DNA of 64,000 bases from Helcococcus massiliensis. Its GTDB lineage: Bacteria > Bacillota > Clostridia > Tissierellales > Peptoniphilaceae. Location: assembly GCF_900258485.1 (NCBI RefSeq), contig NZ_OGVE01000001.1:248001-312000 (forward strand), given 5' to 3'. Below are positions 53,691-61,357 of the stretch, piece after piece (position 1 is the stretch's first letter; every line of letters starts with the position of its first letter). The notes below the pieces were generated by a model that did not search any database, had not been told where the DNA came from, and saw only the letters and a program-made list of their open reading frames with translations. The translations under genes were made by a program, and so were the position numbers.

Positions 53691-54869
53691 TTATTTTTCT
53701 AAAAACTTTTTATAGGTCTTATCTATTAATAAAGCACCAAGTGGAGCTGTATATAGAATTGATACAACCGCAACAGATAGGATTAAATCTCCTACATCTA
53801 AACCATAGGATAAAGCTACCCCACCTATGGCAGCTTGCACAGTAGCCTTAGGTAAATATGCTAGCATAGAAAAAGTTTTTTCTTTTTTATTTAAATCTGA
53901 AGATATCATAGATATTAGTACTCCAATCATTCTAAAAATTAGTCCTATAGTAATAATAACTATAGCCAAGAGCCACATATTCTTAGCATAAGTAATATTT
54001 ATACTTGCTCCAACAAGTGTAAATAAAGAGATTTCAAATATAGACCAAAAATTATTATATTTTTCACTTATATCGTTTTTTAGACCTATATCCTTCATAT
54101 TTATAGTCATCCCCATAGCCATAATAGCAATTAATGATGAATATTTGATAGGACTTAAAATTTGCATTTCTAAATAATAAAGAAGCATTGAAATAGCCAA
54201 AATAAAAATACTTTTTTCTAAATTCTTTAATTTTATTATCTTTAATATTTTTGATATTGCTATGCCTGTTAAATAACCTATAAAAATACCTAAAATAATT
54301 GATACGGGTATATTTACAAAGGATAAATAAGCATTATTAGAAGTGCCTGTAAACAAAGATAAGATTGAAGTAAAAATTACTATAACATATATATCATCAA
54401 CAGATGAAGCAGCAAGTATCATTTGACCAATAGCTTTATTATTACCATATCCTTTTTCAATAATCTTTATCATCCTAGGTACCACAACTGCTGGTGATAC
54501 TGCAGCCAAGACTGACCCAAGTAATGCAGCTTCTAATAGGCTTATTTTAAATATCAAATGGGCAAATATTGTTATCCCTAGTATTTCGATGCTAGCAGGT
54601 ATAAAGGCCAATAAAATAGACCTGATACCAGCCTTCCTTAAGTCATCTAAGTTTAAGGTTAGGCCAGCTCTGGTTAAAACGATTATAAGGGCAATGGTCC
54701 TTAATTCTGCTGACATATTTAATACTTTTTCATCAATTAAATTCAAAACATATGGCCCTATTATAATACCTGATAAAATCATGCCTATTAAACTTGGTAA
54801 CTTAATTTTCTTAAATATAAAATTAGATATTATACCCAAAATAAATATCAAGGCTAAAGATAAATACAT
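53691..54869 (-). CDS. CPA-family cation/proton antiporter under fluoride riboswitch control
   Basis: The start is set at 54869 because GGAGGAAATT precedes it; a frame start at 54881 overlaps that site. 392 residues with eleven to thirteen membrane segments, of the Kef/NhaP/NapA type. SVDDIYVIV contains the paired Asp (158-159) of electrogenic CPA2-like exchangers, and SPAVVVPRM lies in the unwound helix region. There is no C-terminal RCK/TrkA domain. The leader carries a fluoride riboswitch and terminator. Antiporter genes are among those known behind this riboswitch; whether it moves Na+, K+ or fluoride-linked protons is unknown. Confidence 0.92.
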   Translation of the reverse strand: MYLSLALIFILGIISNFIFKKIKLPSLIGMILSGIIIGPYVLNLIDEKVLNMSAELRTIALIIVLTRAGLTLNLDDLRKAGIRSILLAFIPASIEILGITIFAHLIFKISLLEAALLGSVLAAVSPAVVVPRMIKIIEKGYGNNKAIGQMILAASSVDDIYVIVIFTSILSLFTGTSNNAYLSFVNIPVSIILGIFIGYLTGIAISKILKIIKLKNLEKSIFILAISMLLYYLEMQILSPIKYSSLIAIMAMGMTINMKDIGLKNDISEKYNNFWSIFEISLFTLVGASINITYAKNMWLLAIVIITIGLIFRMIGVLISMISSDLNKKEKTFSMLAYLPKATVQAAIGGVALSYGLDVGDLILSVAVVSILYTAPLGALLIDKTYKKFLEK

Positions 54870-54881
54870 AATTTCCTCCAT

Positions 54882-54922
54882 AAAAAAAGCTGAAGATTCT
54901 ACGGCAACGTAGAAGTCATCAG
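54882..54922 (-). terminator. Riboswitch-controlled terminator
   Basis: TTCTACG pairs with CGTAGAA around TTGC, extended across an internal loop by CTGA/TCAG, and is followed by seven T on the minus strand. The 5' arm is the 3' end of the fluoride aptamer, so ligand binding and terminator folding exclude each other: fluoride should switch the antiporter gene on. Confidence 0.85.
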
Positions 54923-54965
54923 CACAAGTGCGGTTTAGTATAAACTAGGGAGACATTCATTCCCT
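54909..54965 (-). promoter_or_regulatory. Fluoride riboswitch (crcB motif)
   Basis: The minus-strand leader contains in order GGGAATGAATG...TCCC (first stem), AAACCGC, a small GCAC-TT-GTGC stem, and GCTGATGACTTCTAC. This is the order and conserved sequence of the fluoride aptamer (GG-N-GAUG ... AACCGC ... GCUGAUG-N-CUAC). The GAA-U-GTC and GACTTC segments can form the long-range stem. It lies between a good promoter and a terminator in front of the antiporter gene. Confidence 0.9.
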
Positions 54966-54975
54966 TATATAAGTA

Positions 54976-55004
54976 AATATAACAAAATAATATATTAATA
55001 TCAA
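54976..55004 (-). promoter_or_regulatory. Promoter of the fluoride-responsive antiporter
   Basis: TTGATA (55004-54999), a 17-base spacer and TATATT (54981-54976). Transcription would begin near 54968, a few bases before the aptamer. The -35 overlaps the stop of the upstream kinase gene. Confidence 0.75.
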
Positions 55005-55498
55005 TCATTTGTTATATCATGGATTATCATATTTACAATTTCCTCTTTACTTAGTTCTTTTGTAATAATTTTTTCAGAAATAAAGCCTAAAAAATCTCTA
55101 TCTTGCCACCATCTTTTCATCTCTTCTTTGCCGAATTCTTTGACCTTCCACCTAGTCTCGTGTCTTTTCAAGGTCTCTTCAAAAGGAAGATCAAAATAGT
55201 AAGCATATATTTCATCTCCATAAAGATCTCTGGCATATTTTAATAACTTCTCATATTGGTGTTTTTTAAATATTCCATCCATAATTGTAATTGGGTTGTT
55301 TTCATGGCCGTAGCTAAGTATATGCATAGCTAAGGCTTGGGTATATTCATCCCCACCTTCTAAAGCGTAAACCATATCTCTTGATACATTATCTTGTGAT
55401 ATCATCAGAGTATTTATTCCAAAATGTCTTTGTAAGGCCCTGGCAACTGTAGACTTGCCAGATCCAGAATTCCCTCTTAATATAATTAATTTATTCAT
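55001..55498 (-). CDS. Small P-loop kinase
   Basis: 165 residues with Walker A GNSGSGKST (9-17), ISQDNVSRDM, TIMDGIFKKHQYEKLL and an arginine-containing lid (RHETRWKVKEFGKEEMKRWW). The pattern is that of the AAA_33 or chloramphenicol-phosphotransferase-like kinases of unknown small-molecule substrate. GGTGGTAAT precedes the ATG. It is transcribed toward the antiporter but separated by the riboswitch promoter. The zeta-toxin kinases are related, but no antitoxin is adjacent. Confidence 0.88.
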   Translation of the reverse strand: MNKLIILRGNSGSGKSTVARALQRHFGINTLMISQDNVSRDMVYALEGGDEYTQALAMHILSYGHENNPITIMDGIFKKHQYEKLLKYARDLYGDEIYAYYFDLPFEETLKRHETRWKVKEFGKEEMKRWWQDRDFLGFISEKIITKELSKEEIVNMIIHDITND

Positions 55499-55516
55499 AT
55501 TACCACCTTACTATAC

Positions 55517-55549
55517 AAAAAAAACCTTAATCTTAAGAATTAAAGTTTT
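55517..55549 (-). terminator. Terminator after the HPr gene
   Basis: AAAAC-C-TTAAT pairs with ATTAA-A-GTTTT (one mismatch), and eight T follow on the minus strand. Confidence 0.75.
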
Positions 55550-55583
55550 TATTGTTTATACATACTTGTACATAAATACCTAC

Positions 55584-55838
55584 TTATAGCTTTTCTAAAA
55601 GATTTACTAAAGCATCTACTGCTTCTTCTGCATCTTCTCCTTCAGCCTTTATAGTTATAAGATCATCTTTTCTACCACTCATAGATAAAATTGACATAAT
55701 AGATTTACCATTATATTGTTTATCATCTTTCCATACCTCTATATGGGAAGAATACTTAATTGCTTCTTGGATAAAAAGAGAAGCTGGTCTAGCATGCAAA
55801 CCTATTTCGTTATTTATTCTAACTTGTTTTTCTACCAT
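55584..55838 (-). CDS. HPr-family phosphocarrier protein
   Basis: 84 residues. GLHARPASLFIQEA carries the phosphorylated His of HPr, and SIMSILSMSGRKDDLITIKA carries the regulatory Ser region. Length is standard. It passes phosphate from enzyme I to IIA proteins such as the one at 48876-49343. It is alone, not with ptsI, so it could be Crh-like, but the catalytic His is present. GGAGGGAGCA precedes the ATG. Confidence 0.93.
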   Translation of the reverse strand: MVEKQVRINNEIGLHARPASLFIQEAIKYSSHIEVWKDDKQYNGKSIMSILSMSGRKDDLITIKAEGEDAEEAVDALVNLLEKL

Positions 55839-55872
55839 TGCTCCCTCCTACTAGATACCATATATGTATATG

Positions 55873-55881
55873 ATTATAGCA
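55873..55881 (-). promoter_or_regulatory. Extended -10 promoter for the HPr gene
   Basis: TGCTATAAT reads toward the HPr gene, about 35 bases before its ATG, with a weak -35 (TAGTAA). Confidence 0.65.
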
Positions 55882-55884
55882 CAT

Positions 55885-55942
55885 TTTTTTTGTATTTACT
55901 ATAAAATGATAAAGTTTTCATTATTTACTAAATACAAAAAAA
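55885..55942. repeat. Inverted and direct repeats upstream of the HPr promoter
   Basis: TTTTTTTGTATTTA (55885-55898) and TAAATACAAAAAAA (55929-55942) form a 14-base inverted repeat. TATTTACTA occurs as a direct repeat at 55893-55901 and 55922-55930, the second inside the palindrome TATTTA-C-TAAATA (55922-55934). One copy covers the HPr -35 region, so it may be an operator. AT richness weakens the case. Confidence 0.5.
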
Positions 55943-55975
55943 TACCAGGGACTTATTTTAAAAGTCCTTGGTATT
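55941..55975 (-). terminator. Terminator after the GNAT gene
   Basis: AATACCAGGGACTT (55941-55954) pairs with AAGTCCTTGGTATT (55962-55975), with one G-T pair, and is followed on the minus strand by T-runs. It overlaps the end of the GNAT gene. Confidence 0.8.
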
Positions 55976-56225
55976 CTTCATGTTTTTCAAAATATTTTAC
56001 AGTGTAAGGGCACACTGGAACTATTTTAAGATTTTCTTTTTCAGCATAGGCTATAACTTCTTTTGTAAGTTTACCTGCTATCCCCTGTCCTCTTAAGCTA
56101 CCATCAACAAAAGTAGACACAACTCTTAAGTCACCATCTTCATCTCTTTCGATTTTTATATAAGCTGTTGGATTATCTACATCTCCCATGTAAAATAAAT
56201 CATCTTTTAACTTAATATCTTCCAT
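55953..56225 (-). CDS. Small GNAT-family N-acetyltransferase (YidJ/GtnAT type)
   Basis: 90 residues, the short GNAT form also known as the N-acetyltransferase domain of YjdJ-like proteins: TFVDGSLRGQGIAGKLTKEV with the acetyl-CoA-binding R/Q-GxGxA loop, followed by NLKIVPVCPYTVKYFEKHEEY. The substrate is unknown. GGAGGTAAGA precedes the ATG, 9 bases after bofA. Confidence 0.9.
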   Translation of the reverse strand: MEDIKLKDDLFYMGDVDNPTAYIKIERDEDGDLRVVSTFVDGSLRGQGIAGKLTKEVIAYAEKENLKIVPVCPYTVKYFEKHEEYQGLLK

Positions 56226-56234
56226 TCTTACCTC

Positions 56235-56477
56235 CTAATTTAAAATTAGTAATAAAACTATACCAGGAACTCCTAGTAAACCTGCAACGATAGCATTTAA
56301 AGCATTTATTTCTATATTTAATCCCAAGATTGAACCTAAGGCATTAAAAATAACTAAAAGTACTAAACCAATTGCGCCATTCCATAATAATTTTATTATA
56401 ACTGACATTGACACTCTTAGTATTTTTAATACTATATATAAAAATAATATGGCTATTATACCTAATACTATTGACAT
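56235..56477 (-). CDS. BofA-family membrane protein
   Basis: 80 residues with two to three membrane segments, ending in LNIEINALNAIVAGLLGVPG, the signature of the pro-sigma-K processing inhibitor BofA family. In sporulators BofA holds the SpoIVFB protease inactive. No sporulation gene is in the window, and small BofA-like proteins occur in non-sporulators with unknown function. GGAGGATAT precedes the ATG. Confidence 0.88.
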   Translation of the reverse strand: MSIVLGIIAILFLYIVLKILRVSMSVIIKLLWNGAIGLVLLVIFNALGSILGLNIEINALNAIVAGLLGVPGIVLLLILN

Positions 56478-56531
56478 ATATCCTCCATTTCATAATTTAT
56501 GAATAATACCTCTATTAATATAATTTTACCA

Positions 56532-56571
56532 TGATATAATAAAATTGTTAATATTGATAAAAATATTAACA
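56532..56571 (+). promoter_or_regulatory. Promoter and 5' leader hairpin of the 570-residue membrane protein gene
   Basis: TGATATAAT (56532-56540) is an extended -10. TGTTAATATT (56546-56555) and AATATTAACA (56562-56571) form a perfect 10-base stem around GATAAA that would begin at the transcript 5' end and finish right at the ribosome site (AAAGGAA). It may stabilise the message or limit initiation. Confidence 0.6.
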
Positions 56572-56584
56572 GAAAGGAATTTAT

Positions 56585-58297
56585 ATGTGGAATTTTAACT
56601 TCGATTGGAATAATGATGAAAACAATGAAGGAAAAGAGGATAATACTTTTAATATAAAAGATATTTTTAATAAGACTGATAAAAATATGAAAAGTAAGTT
56701 TAGGCAAAAACAAAGAAAAACAGCCTTAACCATAGCTTTTCTATATGCACTTATAAGCTATTATATTCTATTACCTTCACTTAATATACATTCAAGGGAC
56801 GCTTGGATTTATGTAGGAACTATACTAGCAATTCTAGTTTTTGTAGGAGGAAAGTCTTTAAGACCTTATAAAGCTATCAGGTATACTTTTGCTTTTATGC
56901 TTGTAGCCTTTGGTATCTTAAACTTATTTGGTTCAAAGATAATACAATCTAAAAACTATGCTAAACTTATAAATCCTATTTCTTCTAATTTTAAGGAAGA
57001 CATAGAAGAACTTCCTATAGATAAAATACCAACCCTAGATAGAGACTCCTCTATTAAGTTAGGAGCTAGAAAAATGGGTGAGCTTTTAGATTTAGTATCT
57101 CAATTTGATATAGATGACACAACCTATACTCAAATTAACTATAAGGATGCTCCTTACAGGGTTACTCCTTTGAAATATAATAGTTTTATTAAATACATTA
57201 CAAATATGAGAGAGGGTCTACCAGGCTACCTAAAAATAGACATAGTTGATGGTGATGCTGATCTTGTTAAATTAGAAAATAAAATAAAATATTCAAAAGA
57301 AGACTACTTCTTTAGGGATATCTATAGGTATACTAGATTGAGATATCCATTTGAAATACTTGGACAAGCTTCATTTGAAATTGATGAAGAAGGAACACCA
57401 TATTGGATAATATCTACTTATAAAACTAAAGTAGGATTTTTCGATGGTTTAGATGTAAATGGAGCAATTTTAGTTAATGCAGTAAATGGTGACCACCAAA
57501 AATATAGTTTAGAAGAAATCCCTACTTGGGTTGATAGGGTTCATTCGGCAGAAAATATTATAGACCAATTAGATTGGAACGGTAAATACCAAGGCGGATA
57601 TTTAAACTCCATCTTCACTCAAAAAAATGTGCTAAGAACAACTGAAGGTTATAACTATTTAGCCTTAGACGATGATGTTTACCTATACACAGGCTACACA
57701 TCTGTTGCAGCAGACGAATCAAACGTTGGATTTGTTTTAGTAAATATGAGAACTAAGGATGCCAAATTCTATCCTGTATCCTCCGCAAAAGAATATTCTG
57801 CAATGGAATCAGCAGAAGGTGCAGTTCAAGAGAAAGAATATAAAGCAACCTTCCCACTATTATTAAATATAGATGGAAAACCAACATATTTCTTATCACT
57901 TAAGGATAATGCTGGACTTATTAAACAATATGCCTTTATAGATGCTCAAAACTATCAAAATGTTTCAACTGGCGCATCTGTTACCCAGGCACTTACAAAC
58001 CATAGACAAGCAAATCCTATGCGTACAGGTGATAATCCAACAGAAAATATTGAATATTTAGACGGTGAAGGCACAATCATAGATATTAGAGAAGCTGTTG
58101 TAGACGGCAATACTTATTATTACATTTTAATGGATAATACAAATAAAGTATTAAATGAAGAAAATCCAAATGAGATTTATGTAGCGTCTATTAAAGTTTC
58201 AAATAAGCTACCATTCTTGAAAAACGAAAAGATTAAATTTAAATATTATAAGAATGGAAATATAAATGAAATTGTAAGTCTTGAAGATAATGAATAA
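56585..58297 (+). CDS. Large membrane protein of unknown function
   Basis: 570 residues that I do not recognise. A charged cytoplasmic N-terminus (about 1-45) precedes three or four membrane segments (about 48-125), then a large, mostly polar external domain of about 440 residues with strand-rich stretches (PTYFLSLKDNAGLIKQYAFI, YWIISTYKTKVGFFDGL). It has no Cys and no catalytic motif I can see. WNFNFDWNNDENNEG at the start is Asn/Trp-rich. It is monocistronic with its own promoter and terminator, so it may be an envelope protein with a structural or sensor role. Confidence 0.8.
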   Translation: MWNFNFDWNNDENNEGKEDNTFNIKDIFNKTDKNMKSKFRQKQRKTALTIAFLYALISYYILLPSLNIHSRDAWIYVGTILAILVFVGGKSLRPYKAIRYTFAFMLVAFGILNLFGSKIIQSKNYAKLINPISSNFKEDIEELPIDKIPTLDRDSSIKLGARKMGELLDLVSQFDIDDTTYTQINYKDAPYRVTPLKYNSFIKYITNMREGLPGYLKIDIVDGDADLVKLENKIKYSKEDYFFRDIYRYTRLRYPFEILGQASFEIDEEGTPYWIISTYKTKVGFFDGLDVNGAILVNAVNGDHQKYSLEEIPTWVDRVHSAENIIDQLDWNGKYQGGYLNSIFTQKNVLRTTEGYNYLALDDDVYLYTGYTSVAADESNVGFVLVNMRTKDAKFYPVSSAKEYSAMESAEGAVQEKEYKATFPLLLNIDGKPTYFLSLKDNAGLIKQYAFIDAQNYQNVSTGASVTQALTNHRQANPMRTGDNPTENIEYLDGEGTIIDIREAVVDGNTYYYILMDNTNKVLNEENPNEIYVASIKVSNKLPFLKNEKIKFKYYKNGNINEIVSLEDNE

Positions 58298-58301
58298 AAC
58301 T

Positions 58302-58329
58302 AATGGTGCAGACAATTGTCTGCACCATT
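58302..58329. terminator. Bidirectional terminator, perfect 28-base palindrome
   Basis: AATGGTGCAGACAA-TTGTCTGCACCATT is a perfect palindrome followed by T on the plus strand. It lies between convergent genes. Confidence 0.88.
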
Positions 58330-58336
58330 TTTATAC

Positions 58337-59239
58337 TTATTTTTTTGGAACATATACTTTAATTTTATCTGATACAACCTCTACTTCAATTGGTAAATCT
58401 GGTCCTTGGTCACCATCAATATCAATATGAACTTGGTCATCATTTAGATTTTTAATAGTCAGTTTTTTTCCTCTCATAAATTCAACTATATCAGAATTTT
58501 TAACATCTCCAAAAAAGGCTTCAATTCCAACCCTAGCCTTAGTCCATAAGGACTTATCTTTTAATATAAAAAGATTCATCATGCCATCATCACATGAGGC
58601 ATCCAAGTTAGAAACTTTTATCGGTCCTAGTTTTTCTGACATAGTTACAACTAAATGATCAACATTACCTTCATATTTTTTCCCGTCTAATTCAACGCTA
58701 AGATTATATTGCTTATCATTTCCTATATTTTTAAATATATTACTTACATAGGCAAAAAAGCCAAATTTTTCTTTATCTTCATTACTTACTTCATGTACTG
58801 ATTCAGAAATATTTCCTATACTTAATAAAAAGGAAAAAGCTTTTCCATTTACCAGACCAATGTCTATCTTTTTAGGATTTTCATAATCTAATTGGTCAAT
58901 TACCTTATTTTGATTTTGGCTATATCCTAGAGCTTGAGATAAGATATTTCCTGTTCCAGCAGGATATATCAATAAAGCTGGCGGGTTATCAAATTCAATT
59001 AAGCCTTGTAATATCTCAGCAATAGTGCCATCACCTCCCACTGAGCAAATAGAAGTAAATCCTTCTTCTACCGCATATTTAACCAAGTCAGTGGCATGCC
59101 CTTTTCTTTCAGTATATTTTACATCTACATATTTAAAATATTCAGATAATTTAGTCCTTAAATAATCTTCCTTTTCCTTACTTTCAGATCTACCTGATTC
59201 AGGATTAGCAATCACTAAAATACTATCTAATTTATCCAT
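58337..59239 (-). CDS. Diacylglycerol/lipid kinase family protein (YegS/DgkB type)
   Basis: 300 residues: N-terminal LVIANPESGRSESKE-like strand (ILVIANPESGRSESKE), nucleotide loop CSVGGDGTIAEILQGLI, and PAGTGNILSQALG, the hallmarks of the DAGK catalytic fold, with a beta-sandwich C-terminal half. It probably phosphorylates a membrane lipid such as diacylglycerol. It follows the DUF1846 gene by 8 bases. AGGAGTATGT precedes the ATG. Confidence 0.93.
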   Translation of the reverse strand: MDKLDSILVIANPESGRSESKEKEDYLRTKLSEYFKYVDVKYTERKGHATDLVKYAVEEGFTSICSVGGDGTIAEILQGLIEFDNPPALLIYPAGTGNILSQALGYSQNQNKVIDQLDYENPKKIDIGLVNGKAFSFLLSIGNISESVHEVSNEDKEKFGFFAYVSNIFKNIGNDKQYNLSVELDGKKYEGNVDHLVVTMSEKLGPIKVSNLDASCDDGMMNLFILKDKSLWTKARVGIEAFFGDVKNSDIVEFMRGKKLTIKNLNDDQVHIDIDGDQGPDLPIEVEVVSDKIKVYVPKK

Positions 59240-59247
59240 ACATACTC

Positions 59248-60735
59248 CTAGTAATTTTTAAATAAGCCCTTTGTCCTGAATTTTGGAGACTGGGTAAAAC
59301 TTATTCCTAAATTTCTTAATATTTCTTTATCATTTGCTTCCTGCATAACTGTGGAATGCCCTTCTAATCCCTTTAATTTATCTAGTTGAGTTAAGGCTTG
59401 GTGGGATAAAGGATTTGTTGTAGCTGACATAGCAAGAGCTATCATCACCTCATCCAAGTGTAAGATAGACTTATCTTCAGATTGTAGGCTATCTTTCAAC
59501 TCAAGTATAGGTTCCAAAATATTTGGTGATATAAGTGGTATATCATCATTAATATTGGCATAGATTTTTAGGGCATTTAGTATACATGCAGATGGAGCAT
59601 TAAGAAGTTTTGTCTGTCTACCTGTAACTATTTGTCCATCTTCTAGTTGCAAAGCAAAGGCTGGTGATTGACTATCTTTAGCCTTTTTTCTTGACCTGCT
59701 TACTACCTTACGAATAGAGCTAGAAATTTTTAATTGCTTCATTAAAAGCTCTATTTTATCTAACTCACTCCTACTTGCTTTTCCAGTTTTTATATCGCAT
59801 AAGCTATCAAAATACCTTCTAATGATTTCTTGTTTTGAAGCCTCTTCTACAGCCTTATTATCTTCAATACAAAATCCTACCATATTTACACCCATGTCTG
59901 TAGGTGATTTATATGGTGAATAGCCCATGATTTCTGTTAAAATAGTTTCTAAAATTGGATAAGCTTCAACATCACGATTATAATTTGTTGCCATTTGTCC
60001 ATAGGCCTCTAAATGATATGGATCAATCATATTTACATCATTTAGATTTGCTGTCGCTGCCTCATAAGCTAGGTTTACCGGGTGTCTAAGATTTAAATTC
60101 CAAACTGGGAAGGTTTCAAATTTAGCATAACCTGCCTTTATTCCCCTTTTATTTTCATGGTACATTTGAGATAAGCAAACTAAAAGCTTACCTGATCCTG
60201 GTCCAGGACCTGTAACTACAACTAAGGGTTTTTTTGTTTTTACATACTCATTTTTTCCAAAGCCTTCGTCACTAACTATTTTCTCAACATTGTGAGGGTA
60301 ACCAAAGATTGTATAAGATAAGTAGGTCTTGATTCCCATAGAATTTAGATAATCTTTAAATTTTATGGCATCAGGCTGGTTTTCAAATTGATTTATCATA
60401 ACTCCAGCTATATCGAATCCTACATGCATAAACGAATCTATAAGTCTAAGAGTCTCCCCATCATAGCCTATACCTAAATCCCCTCTTATTTGATTATTTT
60501 CAATATCGTGGGCATTTACAACAATGATGACCTCTGCCTTATCTTTAAGCTTTAGAAGCATCTTTAATTTTGCATCTTCTTCAAAACCAGGCAATACTCT
60601 TGCAGCATGACCATCATCAAATAATTTACCACCAAATTCTAGGTACAGTTTATTATCAAACTTATTTATTCTTTCTAAAATATGTTCTGATTGTAATTTT
60701 ATGTATTTATCATTGTTAAAAGCTTTTGTTTTCAT
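59248..60735 (-). CDS. DUF1846 family protein
   Basis: 495 residues, the usual length. The N-terminal KAFNNDKYIKLQSEHILERI and VVTGPGPGSGKLLVCLSQMY with a P-loop-like GPGSGK motif fit the DUF1846 family, whose structure is known in Streptococcus but whose function is not. AGAGGGAATAT precedes the ATG, and an extended -10 lies upstream. It leads a two-gene message with the lipid kinase. Confidence 0.93.
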   Translation of the reverse strand: MKTKAFNNDKYIKLQSEHILERINKFDNKLYLEFGGKLFDDGHAARVLPGFEEDAKLKMLLKLKDKAEVIIVVNAHDIENNQIRGDLGIGYDGETLRLIDSFMHVGFDIAGVMINQFENQPDAIKFKDYLNSMGIKTYLSYTIFGYPHNVEKIVSDEGFGKNEYVKTKKPLVVVTGPGPGSGKLLVCLSQMYHENKRGIKAGYAKFETFPVWNLNLRHPVNLAYEAATANLNDVNMIDPYHLEAYGQMATNYNRDVEAYPILETILTEIMGYSPYKSPTDMGVNMVGFCIEDNKAVEEASKQEIIRRYFDSLCDIKTGKASRSELDKIELLMKQLKISSSIRKVVSRSRKKAKDSQSPAFALQLEDGQIVTGRQTKLLNAPSACILNALKIYANINDDIPLISPNILEPILELKDSLQSEDKSILHLDEVMIALAMSATTNPLSHQALTQLDKLKGLEGHSTVMQEANDKEILRNLGISFTQSPKFRTKGLFKNY

Positions 60736-60761
60736 ATATTCCCTCTTTTTATATATACCAA

Positions 60762-60770
60762 ATTATACCA
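60762..60770 (-). promoter_or_regulatory. Extended -10 promoter for the DUF1846 gene
   Basis: TGGTATAAT reads toward the DUF1846 gene, 27 bases before its ATG. TTGACT lies about 21 bases upstream, too far for a standard spacer. The gap is shared with divergent mgsA, for which AT-rich TATAAT-like runs near 60800 could serve. Confidence 0.65.
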
Positions 60771-60830
60771 TATTTACCTGTATTATACAGTCAAAATAAT
60801 ATATAATAATATAAAAGAATAGGAGGAAAT

Positions 60831-61304
60831 ATGCACACACCATATGTAAAAGTATTAGTTCCTAAAAAGAAAAGAATAGCGCTTGTAGCTCATGATGACA
60901 CCAAGACTGAATTATTTGCTTGGATGTATGATAAAATTGATATCTTAAAAAAACATAGCTTATGTGGAACAGGTACTACTTCTACTATTATTAGAGAAAA
61001 TTTTGACTTGGAAATTAAATCTTATTTCAGTGGTCCCTTAGGCGGAGACCAACAAATTGGAGCTGCTATAGCCAATGGAGAAATTGACATTTTAATATTC
61101 TTTTGGGATCCCATGTCGGCCCAACCACATGATCCTGATGTTAAAGCTTTGTTAAGGACAGCAGTCCTTTACGATGTACCAACAGCCCAATCTCCAACCG
61201 GTGCTGATTTCATCTTCAACTCTGAACTTTTTGACCAAGAATATTATAAGTATATTCCAAACACAGCAGTAAATGTAGAAGAAAGAGTAGACCAATTATC
61301 TTAA
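60831..61304 (+). CDS. mgsA: Methylglyoxal synthase
   Basis: Converts dihydroxyacetone phosphate to methylglyoxal and phosphate, an overflow bypass of lower glycolysis. 157 residues: IALVAHDDTKTELFAWM, GTGTTSTII, SGPLGGDQQIGAAIANGEID and LIFFWDPMSAQPHDPDVKAL, with the catalytic Asp in GGDQQ and DPMSAQPHDPD. AGGAGGAAAT precedes the ATG. Its own terminator follows. Confidence 0.95.
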   Translation: MHTPYVKVLVPKKKRIALVAHDDTKTELFAWMYDKIDILKKHSLCGTGTTSTIIRENFDLEIKSYFSGPLGGDQQIGAAIANGEIDILIFFWDPMSAQPHDPDVKALLRTAVLYDVPTAQSPTGADFIFNSELFDQEYYKYIPNTAVNVEERVDQLS

Positions 61305-61312
61305 AATAGAAG

Positions 61313-61354
61313 AAAAGATCTTTGCTAATAGATTAATATTAACAAAGATCTTTT
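61313..61354. terminator. Bidirectional terminator between mgsA and the kinase gene
   Basis: AAAAGATCTTTG (61313-61324) pairs with CAAAGATCTTTT (61343-61354), then TTAT on the plus strand. An inner TTAATATTAA adds pairing. Confidence 0.83.
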
Positions 61355-61357
61355 TTA

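Noticed and set aside
55001-55498. Zeta-type toxin of a toxin-antitoxin system.
   Set aside because: The P-loop kinase fold is similar, but there is no small antitoxin gene beside it; the neighbour is a riboswitch promoter on one side and HPr on the other.
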